From Desulfobacteraceae bacterium (GTDB lineage Bacteria; Desulfobacterota; Desulfobacteria; Desulfobacterales; SG8-13): a stretch of DNA of 50,727 nucleotides. Position 1 is the first letter of the stretch. Each line of letters opens with the position of its first letter. The DNA lies in assembly GCA_029287875.1 (NCBI GenBank), contig JARFQH010000280.1:1-50727 (forward strand), given 5' to 3'. The position numbers were made by a program, and so were the translations under genes. Shown here piece after piece: positions 24,083 to 31,461 of the stretch. Below the pieces are notes generated by a model that saw only the letters and a list, made by a program, of their open reading frames with translations, was not told where the DNA came from and did not search any database.

Positions 24083-24991
24083 TCAGTCCGGCCGGTAGGG
24101 TTGGGCGCCTGCGGTGGTGCGGTGAAATTCCCGTTCGATGCCGCTAACGGCGATCATACGCCCCGAATCGAGATATGTCCTGTAGATGGGATCTTGCAAG
24201 TCGAGGGGCCGGGAGGCCAGGCTCTTTTCGATTTCGGCAAGGGCTTCGACCGATTTGTCGCACACCGGATATCCTTTCTCATCGATATAAATGCGCGATC
24301 CAAAGGAAACCGGCGAAATGTTGTTGATGTCCACAAGCTTTATGTCACCAGCGTCGGTTAGAATCAGGTTGCCGTCACCGGCAAGATCCGGAATATAACC
24401 GGTCTCACGAATCATTCGTTTGATATGGTCGGTAAACGTCTCGGCGCTGCGGCGGATGCGGGCCACCAGTGCATCGCGTTCGAGCGTCGGAGCGGCTTGG
24501 CTGCCAAGGCGCGGCCGTAGGAGGTTGTCTGCCAGTCGGTCGGCGTTGAGGTATCCCCAGGGTTCAATATTCAGCCCTTCGACATATTCCTGCAGTCCGC
24601 AGAGCAGGATGTCGTGGTGGGCCTCCCAGAGATAGCTGACAAGAAATTCATTGGAACGGGCGTAGCCCTCAGGTCCCAAGTAAGTGGCGACGATAATGAC
24701 CCGTTGCAGTTCGGCATGGGCTTCTCGGCGGGACGGGAAGCGGGTCCGGAATATTCTCAGCATTTTCAACGGTTTGGCCCGCGGAAACCACTTGATACCG
24801 TCCGAAACGACACCGCTTTTTTCTCGTGCGACATCCTCCGGATCAAGGACTTCCATGATGTGCGACCGGAGTCCCTGTCGGTAGTGGCGTCTGTAAACAA
24901 AACGGCCCGGATGGCGGATGAAGTTCAAGCGCAGAACATCTTCTGCGCTCAATGATGGCTTTTCTCTGACGTCCTGAGTCATCGGTGCCAT
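24083..24991 (-). CDS. Unknown protein with kinase-like catalytic motif
   Basis: 302 aa, soluble. The C-terminal part contains YIPDLAGDGNLILTDAGDIK followed by LVDINNIS. The spacing of D..GDGN(L/I).L and KLVDINN is that of the catalytic loop and metal-binding Asp in protein-kinase-like folds (aminoglycoside phosphotransferase/ABC1-like). Upstream, FVSYLWEAHHDILLCGLQEYVEGLNIEPWGYL could hold the hinge. A typical nucleotide-binding glycine loop and lysine were not recognised, so activity is uncertain. It may phosphorylate a small molecule or be a pseudokinase. The ATG at 24991 has no clear ribosome-binding site; an alternative is ATG 24982. It is a single gene, followed by the palindromic repeat block. 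Confidence 0.65.
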   Translation of the reverse strand: MAPMTQDVREKPSLSAEDVLRLNFIRHPGRFVYRRHYRQGLRSHIMEVLDPEDVAREKSGVVSDGIKWFPRAKPLKMLRIFRTRFPSRREAHAELQRVIIVATYLGPEGYARSNEFLVSYLWEAHHDILLCGLQEYVEGLNIEPWGYLNADRLADNLLRPRLGSQAAPTLERDALVARIRRSAETFTDHIKRMIRETGYIPDLAGDGNLILTDAGDIKLVDINNISPVSFGSRIYIDEKGYPVCDKSVEALAEIEKSLASRPLDLQDPIYRTYLDSGRMIAVSGIEREFHRTTAGAQPYRPD

Positions 24992-25254
24992 GGATGGGGA
25001 TTAAACGATTAGGTCATCGTGCAAAATAAAACGGTTGCGGGGATAATAGAACACAGGTGGGCTCTTTGGCAAGCGGAGGTCAACCGAAGCAGCATTTATG
25101 GGTGAAAATAAGAATCCGTGTTAAAGGTTCAGTAGAAACAACACTGCCGGCCTCGTCCGGCCACCGGATGTGACATGGCGGCCGGTGTCAAGCACGGTGG
25201 TCAAGAAAAAATAAAGGGACACGATCATTTCGAAAGGAAGTTCGAATCTCCGTT

Positions 25255-25638
25255 TCAGTCGTTCATCCGCCTGTCCCAATCATATTCCGGTGCGGTGACG
25301 ATATGTTCCATATGCTGGATTCGGCGTTCCAGACGCTCAAAACGATGTTTCAAACGCTTGAGGGCCCGGTGCCGGTTGCCGGTGTAGCTGTCGTAGAACT
25401 CCTGTTCGTCTTCGCTGCGAAGAGGAATGACCGGCTCGGGTTTCATCAGCAGGGCTGCCAGAAGGTAGAGCCCGGTAACCGGCCAGAATCCGGTCAAAAT
25501 AAGTAGTCCCACTGCAATGGCCCGGGTCCAGGCAACAGAGAAATCAAAAAACTCGGCAAGGCCTCGGCAAACCCCCAACAAGACGCCATGGCGCGAACGG
25601 TAAAGTCCGTTTGAAAACAATTTTTCAATCGGTCTCAT
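25255..25638 (-). CDS. pspC: Phage shock protein C (PspC-domain membrane protein)
   Basis: 127-aa inner-membrane protein. Start 25638 (MRPIEKLFSNGLYRSR) is placed inside the end of pspB (14-bp overlap), as in coupled psp operons. The PspC domain is visible as LYRSRHGVLLGVCRGLAEFF followed by helical TM segments ARAIAVGLLILTGF-like and LYLLAALLMKPEP. The C-terminal part is a basic coiled coil (HRALKRLKHRFERLERRIQH) longer than the minimal domain, comparable to E. coli PspC, which senses secretin stress and recruits PspA together with PspB. Confidence 0.9.
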   Translation of the reverse strand: MRPIEKLFSNGLYRSRHGVLLGVCRGLAEFFDFSVAWTRAIAVGLLILTGFWPVTGLYLLAALLMKPEPVIPLRSEDEQEFYDSYTGNRHRALKRLKHRFERLERRIQHMEHIVTAPEYDWDRRMND

Positions 25639-25882
25639 GATCGGTTCTCCCTTTTCTCCTATCGAACAGAATGGTCTCCAGCGCATCCACGCGCTCTTCC
25701 ATCCGGGTCAGTTTTTGGTAAATTTCTTGTATCATTCCGGCATCATCGGCTTCGTTTTGGCGGTCTTTACGGGAAACCCCTCCTTTGATGAGCCGTATAC
25801 CCATCAGGATCGTTGCCCCAATTACGGTCAGTGACACGACAATACCGCCGAAAACGATCGCGGTGATGAAAGCACCCTGCAT
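25625..25882 (-). CDS. pspB: Phage shock protein B
   Basis: 85-aa membrane protein: one N-terminal TM helix (IVFGGIVVSLTVIGATILMG) and a C-terminal leucine-zipper-like coiled coil (MIQEIYQKLTRMEERVDALE). This is the PspB layout (E. coli PspB is 74 aa). Lies between pspA and pspC in the order pspA-pspB-pspC on the minus strand. Works with PspC in the membrane to release PspF from PspA inhibition. Confidence 0.88.
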   Translation of the reverse strand: MQGAFITAIVFGGIVVSLTVIGATILMGIRLIKGGVSRKDRQNEADDAGMIQEIYQKLTRMEERVDALETILFDRRKGRTDHETD

Positions 25883-25963
25883 GCCTGACGGTCCTCCGAA
25901 AAAATTTATTTGTGCGTTGCCGGTCCGTAGTTATCTGCCGGCGTGAAAATCATTAATATGCGG

Positions 25964-26632
25964 CTACACATTTTGGCTGGCTGTCGGTGTCTTCAGGGCC
26001 TGCAGCTCGGCCTCAATCTCCTCATCCGCACTCAGTTTGTCAAGCTCTTCCTCGAGATCGCCTTTACGACCGATATTCACCAGGTCGGCTTCTGACTCCA
26101 TGCGGTCGATCCGGCTTTCGAGCTCTTCGAATTTGACCATCACCTCAGTGCTGTCCGCTCGTCGGATTTCCTGTTGGGCCCGTATTTTTCGGCGGGCATG
26201 GACGTGACGCTGGATCAATACCCGTTGCTTGTCGCGCGCGGATTTGAGTTTTTCTTCCAACTGGCGAATGTCTTCGTGATACTGAACGACCAAGTGATCG
26301 AGTTCGTCGCGCTCTTGCTGCAGATTCTCTTGCCGCCGGGTATAACGGCGCTTTTCGATGAGGGCTTCGCGGGCAAGATCGTCCCGGCCTTTGCGGACGG
26401 CCAACGTGGCCTTGTCTTCCCAGTGCCCGGCCCGGTCGACAATCTCCTCCAGTTGGCGCTGAACCTTCTTGCTTTCAGCCATGACCCCCGCACAGGCGGC
26501 TTTTAGCTCGACAAGCGTGTCTTCCATTTCCCGTATCATGAGTTTGATCAGTTTTTCCGGATCCTCGGCCCGATCGAGCATGGCGTTGATGTTGGAGCTG
26601 ATGATGTCACGGAAGCGTGTAAAGATGCCCAT
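25964..26632 (-). CDS. pspA: Phage shock protein A, ESCRT-III-fold membrane-repair protein
   Basis: 222 aa, same length as E. coli PspA. Begins MGIFTRFRDIISSNINAMLD, the amphipathic membrane-binding helix, followed by AEDPEKLIKLMIREMEDTL and long coiled coils (residues 25-185) that form the ESCRT-III-like polymer. A Shine-Dalgarno GGAGG lies about 8 nt before ATG 26632. It has two roles in the family: binding damaged inner membrane and inhibiting PspF. A canonical sigma-54 promoter (26667-26683) lies just upstream, so PspF control is directly supported by the sequence. Confidence 0.95.
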   Translation of the reverse strand: MGIFTRFRDIISSNINAMLDRAEDPEKLIKLMIREMEDTLVELKAACAGVMAESKKVQRQLEEIVDRAGHWEDKATLAVRKGRDDLAREALIEKRRYTRRQENLQQERDELDHLVVQYHEDIRQLEEKLKSARDKQRVLIQRHVHARRKIRAQQEIRRADSTEVMVKFEELESRIDRMESEADLVNIGRKGDLEEELDKLSADEEIEAELQALKTPTASQNV

Positions 26633-26644
26633 GGTGTACCTCCT

Positions 26645-26664
26645 GAATGGTTTTTAAACCATTC
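26645..26664. repeat. Palindrome between psp promoter and pspA RBS
   Basis: GAATGGTTT-TT-AAACCATTC is a near-perfect 9-bp-arm palindrome. With transcription starting near 26657, only part of it would be in the mRNA, so it may be a protein-binding site rather than an RNA hairpin. Confidence 0.5.
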
Positions 26665-26666
26665 TT

Positions 26667-26683
26667 AGCAGATTGCGTGCCAA
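26667..26683 (-). promoter_or_regulatory. Sigma-54 promoter of pspABC
   Basis: Minus-strand TTGGCACGCAATCTGCT matches TGGCACG-N4-TTGC(A/T) with GG and GC exactly 10 bp apart; only one core base differs. About 35 bp upstream of the pspA start codon. Confidence 0.88.
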
Positions 26684-26944
26684 AAAAACGATACGGGCGG
26701 CGAGTTGATTTCCCAACCGGGATATCTTTTCTTTCGCTTTTAACGGAAATTGCCTTGTGTTAAATTTAATCATTTATTTCTATTATTTATACTTTATATT
26801 TGCCTTTCAAACCTCTTGTTGAACCGGATTTTCAAGGGGGATATCTTGTCGATTGATTGATATTTTTTTAAATTGACATAATTATTAATTTGCAAATTTA
26901 ACTTAATTATATACATAATTGACCTATATTTAGTTAAATTTACC
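26684..26944. promoter_or_regulatory. Psp divergent control region, AT-rich
   Basis: Separates pspA and pspF. Very AT-rich from about 26760 to 26944, suitable for bending (IHF) between PspF sites and the sigma-54 promoter. TTGACA occurs at 26873-26878 in the pspF direction but lacks a good -10 box. No clear PspF enhancer repeat was identified by eye. Confidence 0.45.
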
Positions 26945-27991
26945 ATGACAAATATATCCAACACTTCGGCAAGCCGTGTCAGTGGTCTGAGTGACGGTAT
27001 GCGCGAGGCCCTGGGACAGTCCGAGGTCTTCCTGGCATTCCAGGAACGCCTTTCCCATGTCGCTGCGGTGAACCGGCCGGTCCTTTTGATCGGTGAGCGC
27101 GGTACCGGCAAGGAATTGGCGGCCTCTCGCCTGCACTACCTTTCGCGCCGCTGGCAGGGTCCACTCATTGCCCTGAATTGTGCTGCCCTTTCGGCGGCGC
27201 TGATCGAATCCGAGCTGTTCGGCTATGAGAAAGGGGCCTTTACGGGTGCCGCCCAGCGTCGGAGCGGACGCTTCGAAGCGGCCGACGGCGGCACGCTTTT
27301 CCTGGACGAAGTCGGAAACATTCCCCTGGAGGTGCAGGAGAAGATCCTGCGCGTGGTTGAATACGGCACATTCGAGAGAGTGGGCAGCACCGAGCTCATC
27401 GAAGCGGATGCCCGCATCATTGCCGCCACCAATGCGAATTTGCCGAATCTCGTTCGCACCGGCCGTTTCAAGCAGGATTTACTTGACAGGCTTTCTTTTG
27501 AAGTGCTGTTTTTGCCGCCGCTAAGAGACCGACGCGAAGATATTCTCCTTCTGGCCAATCATTTCGCGGCACGCATGTCTTTTGAATTGGGGCGGGAAGG
27601 TATCGTGCGTTTCAGCAGCAAGGCCGCCCGGGCTCTCGAAGAGTATTTTTGGCCGGGCAACATCCGCGAACTGAAAAACGTCGTCGAACGCGCTGTCTAC
27701 CGTTCGAACGCCTCTGTTGTGACCACAATAACTTTCGATCCCTTTGATAATCCATTCGAAACCCGGTCTGCCGATCCCTCACCGGCAGCTACACCAGACC
27801 AAGTTGCCGATGCCGTTCGGGCGCCAAAGCCAAAACCTTTCAAAAAGGCGATAATTGAATACGAGCGGCAACTCATAAAAGAGGCCTTGCAGGCAGCGCA
27901 GTTCAATCAAAAAAAAGCCGCCACAATGATGGGGTTGACCTATCATCAATTCCGCGGACTGTACCGGCGGCATCGTGCGCATCTTTCATAG
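26945..27991 (+). CDS. pspF: Sigma-54-dependent activator PspF
   Basis: 348-aa enhancer-binding protein with no N-terminal receiver domain, as in PspF. The AAA+ domain carries Walker A GERGTGKE, the sigma-54 contact loop EKGAFTGAAQ, Walker B GGTLFLDEVG and the sensor region FKQDLLDRLSFEVLFLPPLR. The domain ends with YFWPGNIRELKNVVERAVYR. A proline/acid-rich linker is followed by a Fis-type helix-turn-helix (residues about 308-345: ALQAAQFNQKKAATMMGLTY). Divergent from pspABC, exactly as in enterobacteria. No strong ribosome-binding site is seen before ATG 26945, consistent with low expression. Confidence 0.94.
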   Translation: MTNISNTSASRVSGLSDGMREALGQSEVFLAFQERLSHVAAVNRPVLLIGERGTGKELAASRLHYLSRRWQGPLIALNCAALSAALIESELFGYEKGAFTGAAQRRSGRFEAADGGTLFLDEVGNIPLEVQEKILRVVEYGTFERVGSTELIEADARIIAATNANLPNLVRTGRFKQDLLDRLSFEVLFLPPLRDRREDILLLANHFAARMSFELGREGIVRFSSKAARALEEYFWPGNIRELKNVVERAVYRSNASVVTTITFDPFDNPFETRSADPSPAATPDQVADAVRAPKPKPFKKAIIEYERQLIKEALQAAQFNQKKAATMMGLTYHQFRGLYRRHRAHLS

Positions 27992-28246
27992 GTTCATGGG
28001 CATTTCGGTGCCAGGAGAAAAGAAAGTTTGAGGAAATCCCCTGGCAGGCCTCAAGATTATTTTTTACCGTCGGCGTTTCCATGATGGAGCCATTGCGAAC
28101 GTAACGAGGTTTTTTTGCGGGGCGAACGGATTGCACTGCGTCGTGAGAATGGGGCGGCGGCTGCTATCCGGCCGGCAAATGATCTGCCAGCGAAAGTCGG
28201 TATTTCGGTCGACTGCCGAATATCGACACGGGTAGAAAAAAGGTGA

Positions 28247-28552
28247 TTAGAAAATGTTGTTGACCAACGACTCTTTGAGCATGTTGGCGGCAATCTTGTC
28301 GGCCCGTATGTCGTATGTGCCGTTTTCGATCTGCTGCTTCAACACGGCGACTTTGTCTTCACGGATGTCGGGCAGGTCCGGTAGAGCTTTTTGGGCTTTT
28401 TGCAGGTCCCGAGCGCTCTGGGAGAGTTCGACACTGTCCTCGCCGATATTGGCCTGCCCCTTCTCACCCTCGGTTTCGGCCGCCTGAGTATTTTGTTGAA
28501 CCTGGCTGACATACGGGGTTATTTGAATCGGATTCTTTTCCGTGATTTCCAT
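28247..28552 (-). CDS. flgM: Anti-sigma-28 factor FlgM
   Basis: 101 aa. FlgM features: natively disordered Gln/Glu-rich N-terminal half (MEITEKNPIQITPYVSQVQQ...), DSVELSQSARDLQKAQKAL (about 39-57), then the sigma-binding C-terminal helices DIREDKVAVLKQQIENGTYD and ADKIAANMLKESLVNNIF. The V-x-x-L-K-x-x-I-x-x-G-x-Y motif is diagnostic. AAGGAGTT lies upstream of ATG 28552. FlgM holds sigma-28 inactive until exported through the hook-basal body. It is an orphan: no flgN, flgK, fliA or other flagellar genes are within the window. Confidence 0.9.
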   Translation of the reverse strand: MEITEKNPIQITPYVSQVQQNTQAAETEGEKGQANIGEDSVELSQSARDLQKAQKALPDLPDIREDKVAVLKQQIENGTYDIRADKIAANMLKESLVNNIF

Positions 28553-28723
28553 TTCAGAACTCCTTTTTATCCGATCGGGTCGACCATCGGATCCGGTTGC
28601 CTAAAAATTAACTCCTCCGGGGTCGCACTGCGAGATTCACGACCGCCTGCATTTGTTATCGGTCGATTCCCCCAGGGCTTTAGCGAATTTTTTAACAGAG
28701 GTTATTTTTTTTACGAAGACGGA

Positions 28724-29686
28724 TCAGTCTCGGCCGTCTTTTGTCTCCAGTCCACGGGAACCGAAGATCGGAACGTCTATCTTCAGGGCCGTGTGTCGTG
28801 CCTTGACGGTGTGGACCCGGTTGTCTTCCGTGATTTCGAAGGCTTCCAGATATTTTCGGGTCTCGAGTTCGCGCAGACCGCTCAGTACTTGGGTCCGAAG
28901 CCGGCCGGGTGCTTGCTGCGTGTCGAGATTGACTGAACGCGCCAGGCGGTGGAGATCGATCGAGAGCGTCTTTTCGTATTGGCCTTGGAAAAAACGGTAA
29001 AAGGCCTTGCTGACATCGCCTTTAAGTCCTGACCGAAAGCGCAGGTCGATGTTGGTCACAAAGCTCTCGGCGTACATTTCGATAAAATAGGGATTCACCG
29101 CAATCCGAACGATACCGCTCTCGCGGTCCAGGTCTCCGAAGCTGAGGATCGAACCGGTCATCTCCTTCAAGCAGCGCCGTTTTTTGCCACTGCCGCTTGT
29201 CAGCTCCAAGTCGATACGGGTTCCTGCCAGACGCTGAATGCTTCTCCAAATCGCCGTGAAGTTGGCCGCGGTGGGGGTAACGCCGGCGATACCACTCAGT
29301 TCAACCAGTGTTGATTCGAACGCCTCATTCTGGTAACGGCTCATCAGGCTCAGGAGACAGAAGAGCACGGTCTCGTCGAAGATTACCAGCAATTCGCCCA
29401 CCACCCGCATCCGTCCCCAGGCATTCACATCGCCTGAATCGAGCCGGACAAGCGGCCAGTCTTTCGATTTCGCTCGGTTCTTGAAGTGAAAGGGGGAGAC
29501 CCGGGTCAACATCGTCGGCATGAAACTGAAAAACCGTTGAACCGGCGGTTGGCGACTGAGGTGCCTGTCGACAAACAGGGCGGCCTCCCGGATCATTCGA
29601 CGGCCAATGAGCTGTTTGTCCACAAAAGAGAGAGTGCCGGTTGTTTTGTCAACCGGAGATAAAGGAGGATCCGGTGGCGTTTTCAT
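28724..29686 (-). CDS. Plasmid replication-initiator-like protein (TrfA/RPA-type winged helix, tentative)
   Basis: 320 aa, soluble. The layout resembles plasmid replication initiators of the TrfA/replication initiator A type: an N-terminal arm, a region GDVNAWGRMRVVGELLVIFD then ETVLFCLLSLMSRYQNEAFE, a winged-helix recognition-like segment LVELSGIAGVTPTAANFTAI WRSIQRLAGT, a beta strand patch RCLKEMTGSILSFGDLDRES, and a second winged helix SKAFYRFFQGQYEKTLSIDL. The assignment is by pattern only and is not certain. In many deltaproteobacterial chromosomes related proteins occur without plasmid context. No parAB, iterons or AT-rich origin were found next to it. It lies upstream of flgM in the same direction, 171 bp away. 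Confidence 0.5.
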   Translation of the reverse strand: MKTPPDPPLSPVDKTTGTLSFVDKQLIGRRMIREAALFVDRHLSRQPPVQRFFSFMPTMLTRVSPFHFKNRAKSKDWPLVRLDSGDVNAWGRMRVVGELLVIFDETVLFCLLSLMSRYQNEAFESTLVELSGIAGVTPTAANFTAIWRSIQRLAGTRIDLELTSGSGKKRRCLKEMTGSILSFGDLDRESGIVRIAVNPYFIEMYAESFVTNIDLRFRSGLKGDVSKAFYRFFQGQYEKTLSIDLHRLARSVNLDTQQAPGRLRTQVLSGLRELETRKYLEAFEITEDNRVHTVKARHTALKIDVPIFGSRGLETKDGRD

Positions 29687-29881
29687 CGCGGGCCCCGTAC
29701 CATTTTGTTGATCATTTTAAGCATCATAGAAGAAAATCGGTAGTGTGTCAAACTCGCGCCGTGTCCGCAAAATTTTTGATGAATGAATTATAAACTCCAA
29801 AATCCCAGGTTCTACCCAATCCTTCTTGTTGTTTGATTCAATCCCGCAAGGCGGGACTAATGCGCTCAAACAGTTGATCAC

Positions 29882-30045
29882 TTAAGGGTCACGGTAAGAA
29901 ACAATTCCACACGATTGCGCCGGATTATGGTTTGTCTACAAGGCACATCCACCTGCGCATATCGAGATACGTGTGGGTGGATGTAACGCAGTAGACGGAC
30001 CATAAGACAAGCAAGAGGTGGAATTATTTTTTGCCGGGGCCCTAA
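29882..30045. repeat. 164-bp palindromic element with CAAGGC-N40-AACGCAG core
   Basis: Outer arms 29882-29908 and 30020-30045 are imperfect reverse complements (GGAATT(A/G)TTT...CCC(T)TAA). Inner arms include TTATGGTTTGTCTAC and its counterpart. At the core CAAGGC (29939-29944) and AACGCAG (29985-29991) are separated by exactly 40 nt that are themselves palindromic (ACATCCACC...GGGTGGATGT). Shares core and spacing with the dnaK-leader element at 5949-6056, and the outer arm with the solo copy at 17634-17659. Confidence 0.8.
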
Positions 30046-30069
30046 AACCCGGTCACCCGGCTCCATGCA

Positions 30070-30123
30070 CAGGTTCACTGAGAAAGGCTTCGGCTCTGCA
30101 GCCGTCGTCACCTGGATTTTTTT
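30070..30123 (+). terminator. Terminator-like hairpin upstream of quinone oxidoreductase gene
   Basis: CAGGT (30070-30074) pairs with ACCTG (30110-30114), enclosing an inner GGCT/AGCC hairpin, and is followed by GA and seven T. No gene on the plus strand precedes it, so it may end a small RNA or act in the leader of the gene at 30331. Confidence 0.3.
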
Positions 30124-30330
30124 CCATGCCGTATTAGATTACAATACTAAGGTAGGTGCCTGCGCCCGGATAAATTTTATCGAGTTGCAGCTGCTTTTCT
30201 CAATCACTCATCCGGACTCCGGCGCGTCATTTTTATGCACCATGCCGGCCCATAGGGCCGTGAGCGTTTAACACCTGTATGGTATCTCGGCCAGTTGACC
30301 ATTAATAACTCTGACAGAAGGGAGTCTGCC

Positions 30331-31311
30331 ATGTCAAAAGCGATTGTTATCAATCAAACCGGTGGCCCTGAGGTGCTGCGGTGGGTCGATTATGACCCCG
30401 GACAGCCGGGCCCCGGTGAAGTTCGACTTCGCCATGAAGCAGTTGGGTTGAATTTCATCGATGTCTATCACCGCACCGGTCTTTATCCACTGCCTTCCCT
30501 GCCGGCCGTACCGGGCATGGAGGGCAGCGGTACGGTTGAGGCCGTGGGTGACGGCGTTACCGAAGTGGCTGAAGGTGACCGTGTGGCTTACGCCGGCCTG
30601 CCGCCAGGGGCTTATGCCCAGGTGCGCCGGATTCCGGCCGACCGATTGGTTAAACTCCCGGAGAGCATCATGACACGCCAAGCGGCCGCCATGATGCTGC
30701 AGGGGATGACAGCCCGCTATCTGCTGCGCGGTTGCTTTGACGTCAAAGCCGGAGATACCATTCTGATCCATGCGGCTGCAGGTGGCGTGGGATCAATCGT
30801 CTGCCAGTGGGCCAAGCACCTCGGCGCCACCGTGATCGGCACGGTCGGGTCGGAAGAGAAAGCGGCCAACGCCACCGAAAACGGTTGCGATTATCCGATT
30901 CTCTATACGAAAGAGGAGTTTGTCGCGCGCGTCAAGGAAATAACGGAAGGCAGGGGCGTCGACGTGGTCTATGACTCCGTGGGTCAGGCAACCTTCATGA
31001 AGTCGTTGGATTGCCTGCGGCCCTTGGGAACGATGGTAAGCTTCGGGCAGTCCTCCGGACCGGTCGCGCCGCTCGAGCTCGGCCTCTTGTCGGCCAAAGG
31101 GTCTTTGTTTCTGACCCGGCCGACATTGATGACCTACACCGCGAAACGGGAAGATCTCCTAGTCCATGCACGTGATCTCTTCGAGGTCGTCGAGAAGGGG
31201 GTTGTCAAGGTGGAGATTCGACAAACCTTTCCGTTGTCCGATGCGGCCCGTGCGCACCGTGACCTGGAAGGCCGTCGGACAACCGGATCGTCAATCTTGC
31301 TGCCGGAATAA
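30331..31311 (+). CDS. Zinc-independent quinone oxidoreductase (MDR superfamily)
   Basis: 326-aa NADPH-dependent quinone reductase of the zeta-crystallin/QOR type. Start 30331 (MSKAIVINQTGGPEVLRW) follows AGAAGGGAG. The GroES-like N-terminal domain shows VGLNFIDVYHRTGLYPLP, characteristic of QOR. The Rossmann domain has the nucleotide motif HAAAGGVGSIVCQWAKHLG. No structural or catalytic zinc cysteines are present. Expected to reduce quinones by one-electron or hydride transfer, or act on enone substrates. Monocistronic, convergent with the LytM gene. Confidence 0.93.
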   Translation: MSKAIVINQTGGPEVLRWVDYDPGQPGPGEVRLRHEAVGLNFIDVYHRTGLYPLPSLPAVPGMEGSGTVEAVGDGVTEVAEGDRVAYAGLPPGAYAQVRRIPADRLVKLPESIMTRQAAAMMLQGMTARYLLRGCFDVKAGDTILIHAAAGGVGSIVCQWAKHLGATVIGTVGSEEKAANATENGCDYPILYTKEEFVARVKEITEGRGVDVVYDSVGQATFMKSLDCLRPLGTMVSFGQSSGPVAPLELGLLSAKGSLFLTRPTLMTYTAKREDLLVHARDLFEVVEKGVVKVEIRQTFPLSDAARAHRDLEGRRTTGSSILLPE

Positions 31312-31461
31312 ATGGGCCTCGTTCGCCGCGGGCAGACGAGGCCGGCACCGCGGCGGCGGTTGGAAACGAAAACACCCGTCGAGACGGCAGGTGCAGCCCG
31401 ACGACAACATCGGTTACCCCGGACGCAAGCTAATTTTTTCGTTCCGATTTTTTATACAGTT

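Larger units (their letters stand above)
29687..30330. other. Long intergenic region
   Basis: A 644-bp gap between the initiator-like gene (minus) and the quinone oxidoreductase (plus). It contains the 164-bp palindromic element at 29882-30045 and a terminator-like hairpin at 30070-30123. A 68-codon frame at 30065 lacks a ribosome-binding site and was not accepted. No RNA gene recognised. Confidence 0.6.

Noticed and set aside
25238..25255. TTCGAATC at the end of pspC, possible tRNA fragment or att site
   Set aside because: Only a few matching bases; no cloverleaf or integrase nearby.
30065..30271. 68-codon frame upstream of the quinone oxidoreductase
   Set aside because: No Shine-Dalgarno, low protein-like quality, and it spans the terminator-like hairpin.
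31315..31343. GGCCTCGT/ACGAGGCC hairpin after the quinone oxidoreductase gene
   Set aside because: Perfect 8-bp stem but no T-run on either strand; could be a Rho-linked end, but not enough to call a terminator.
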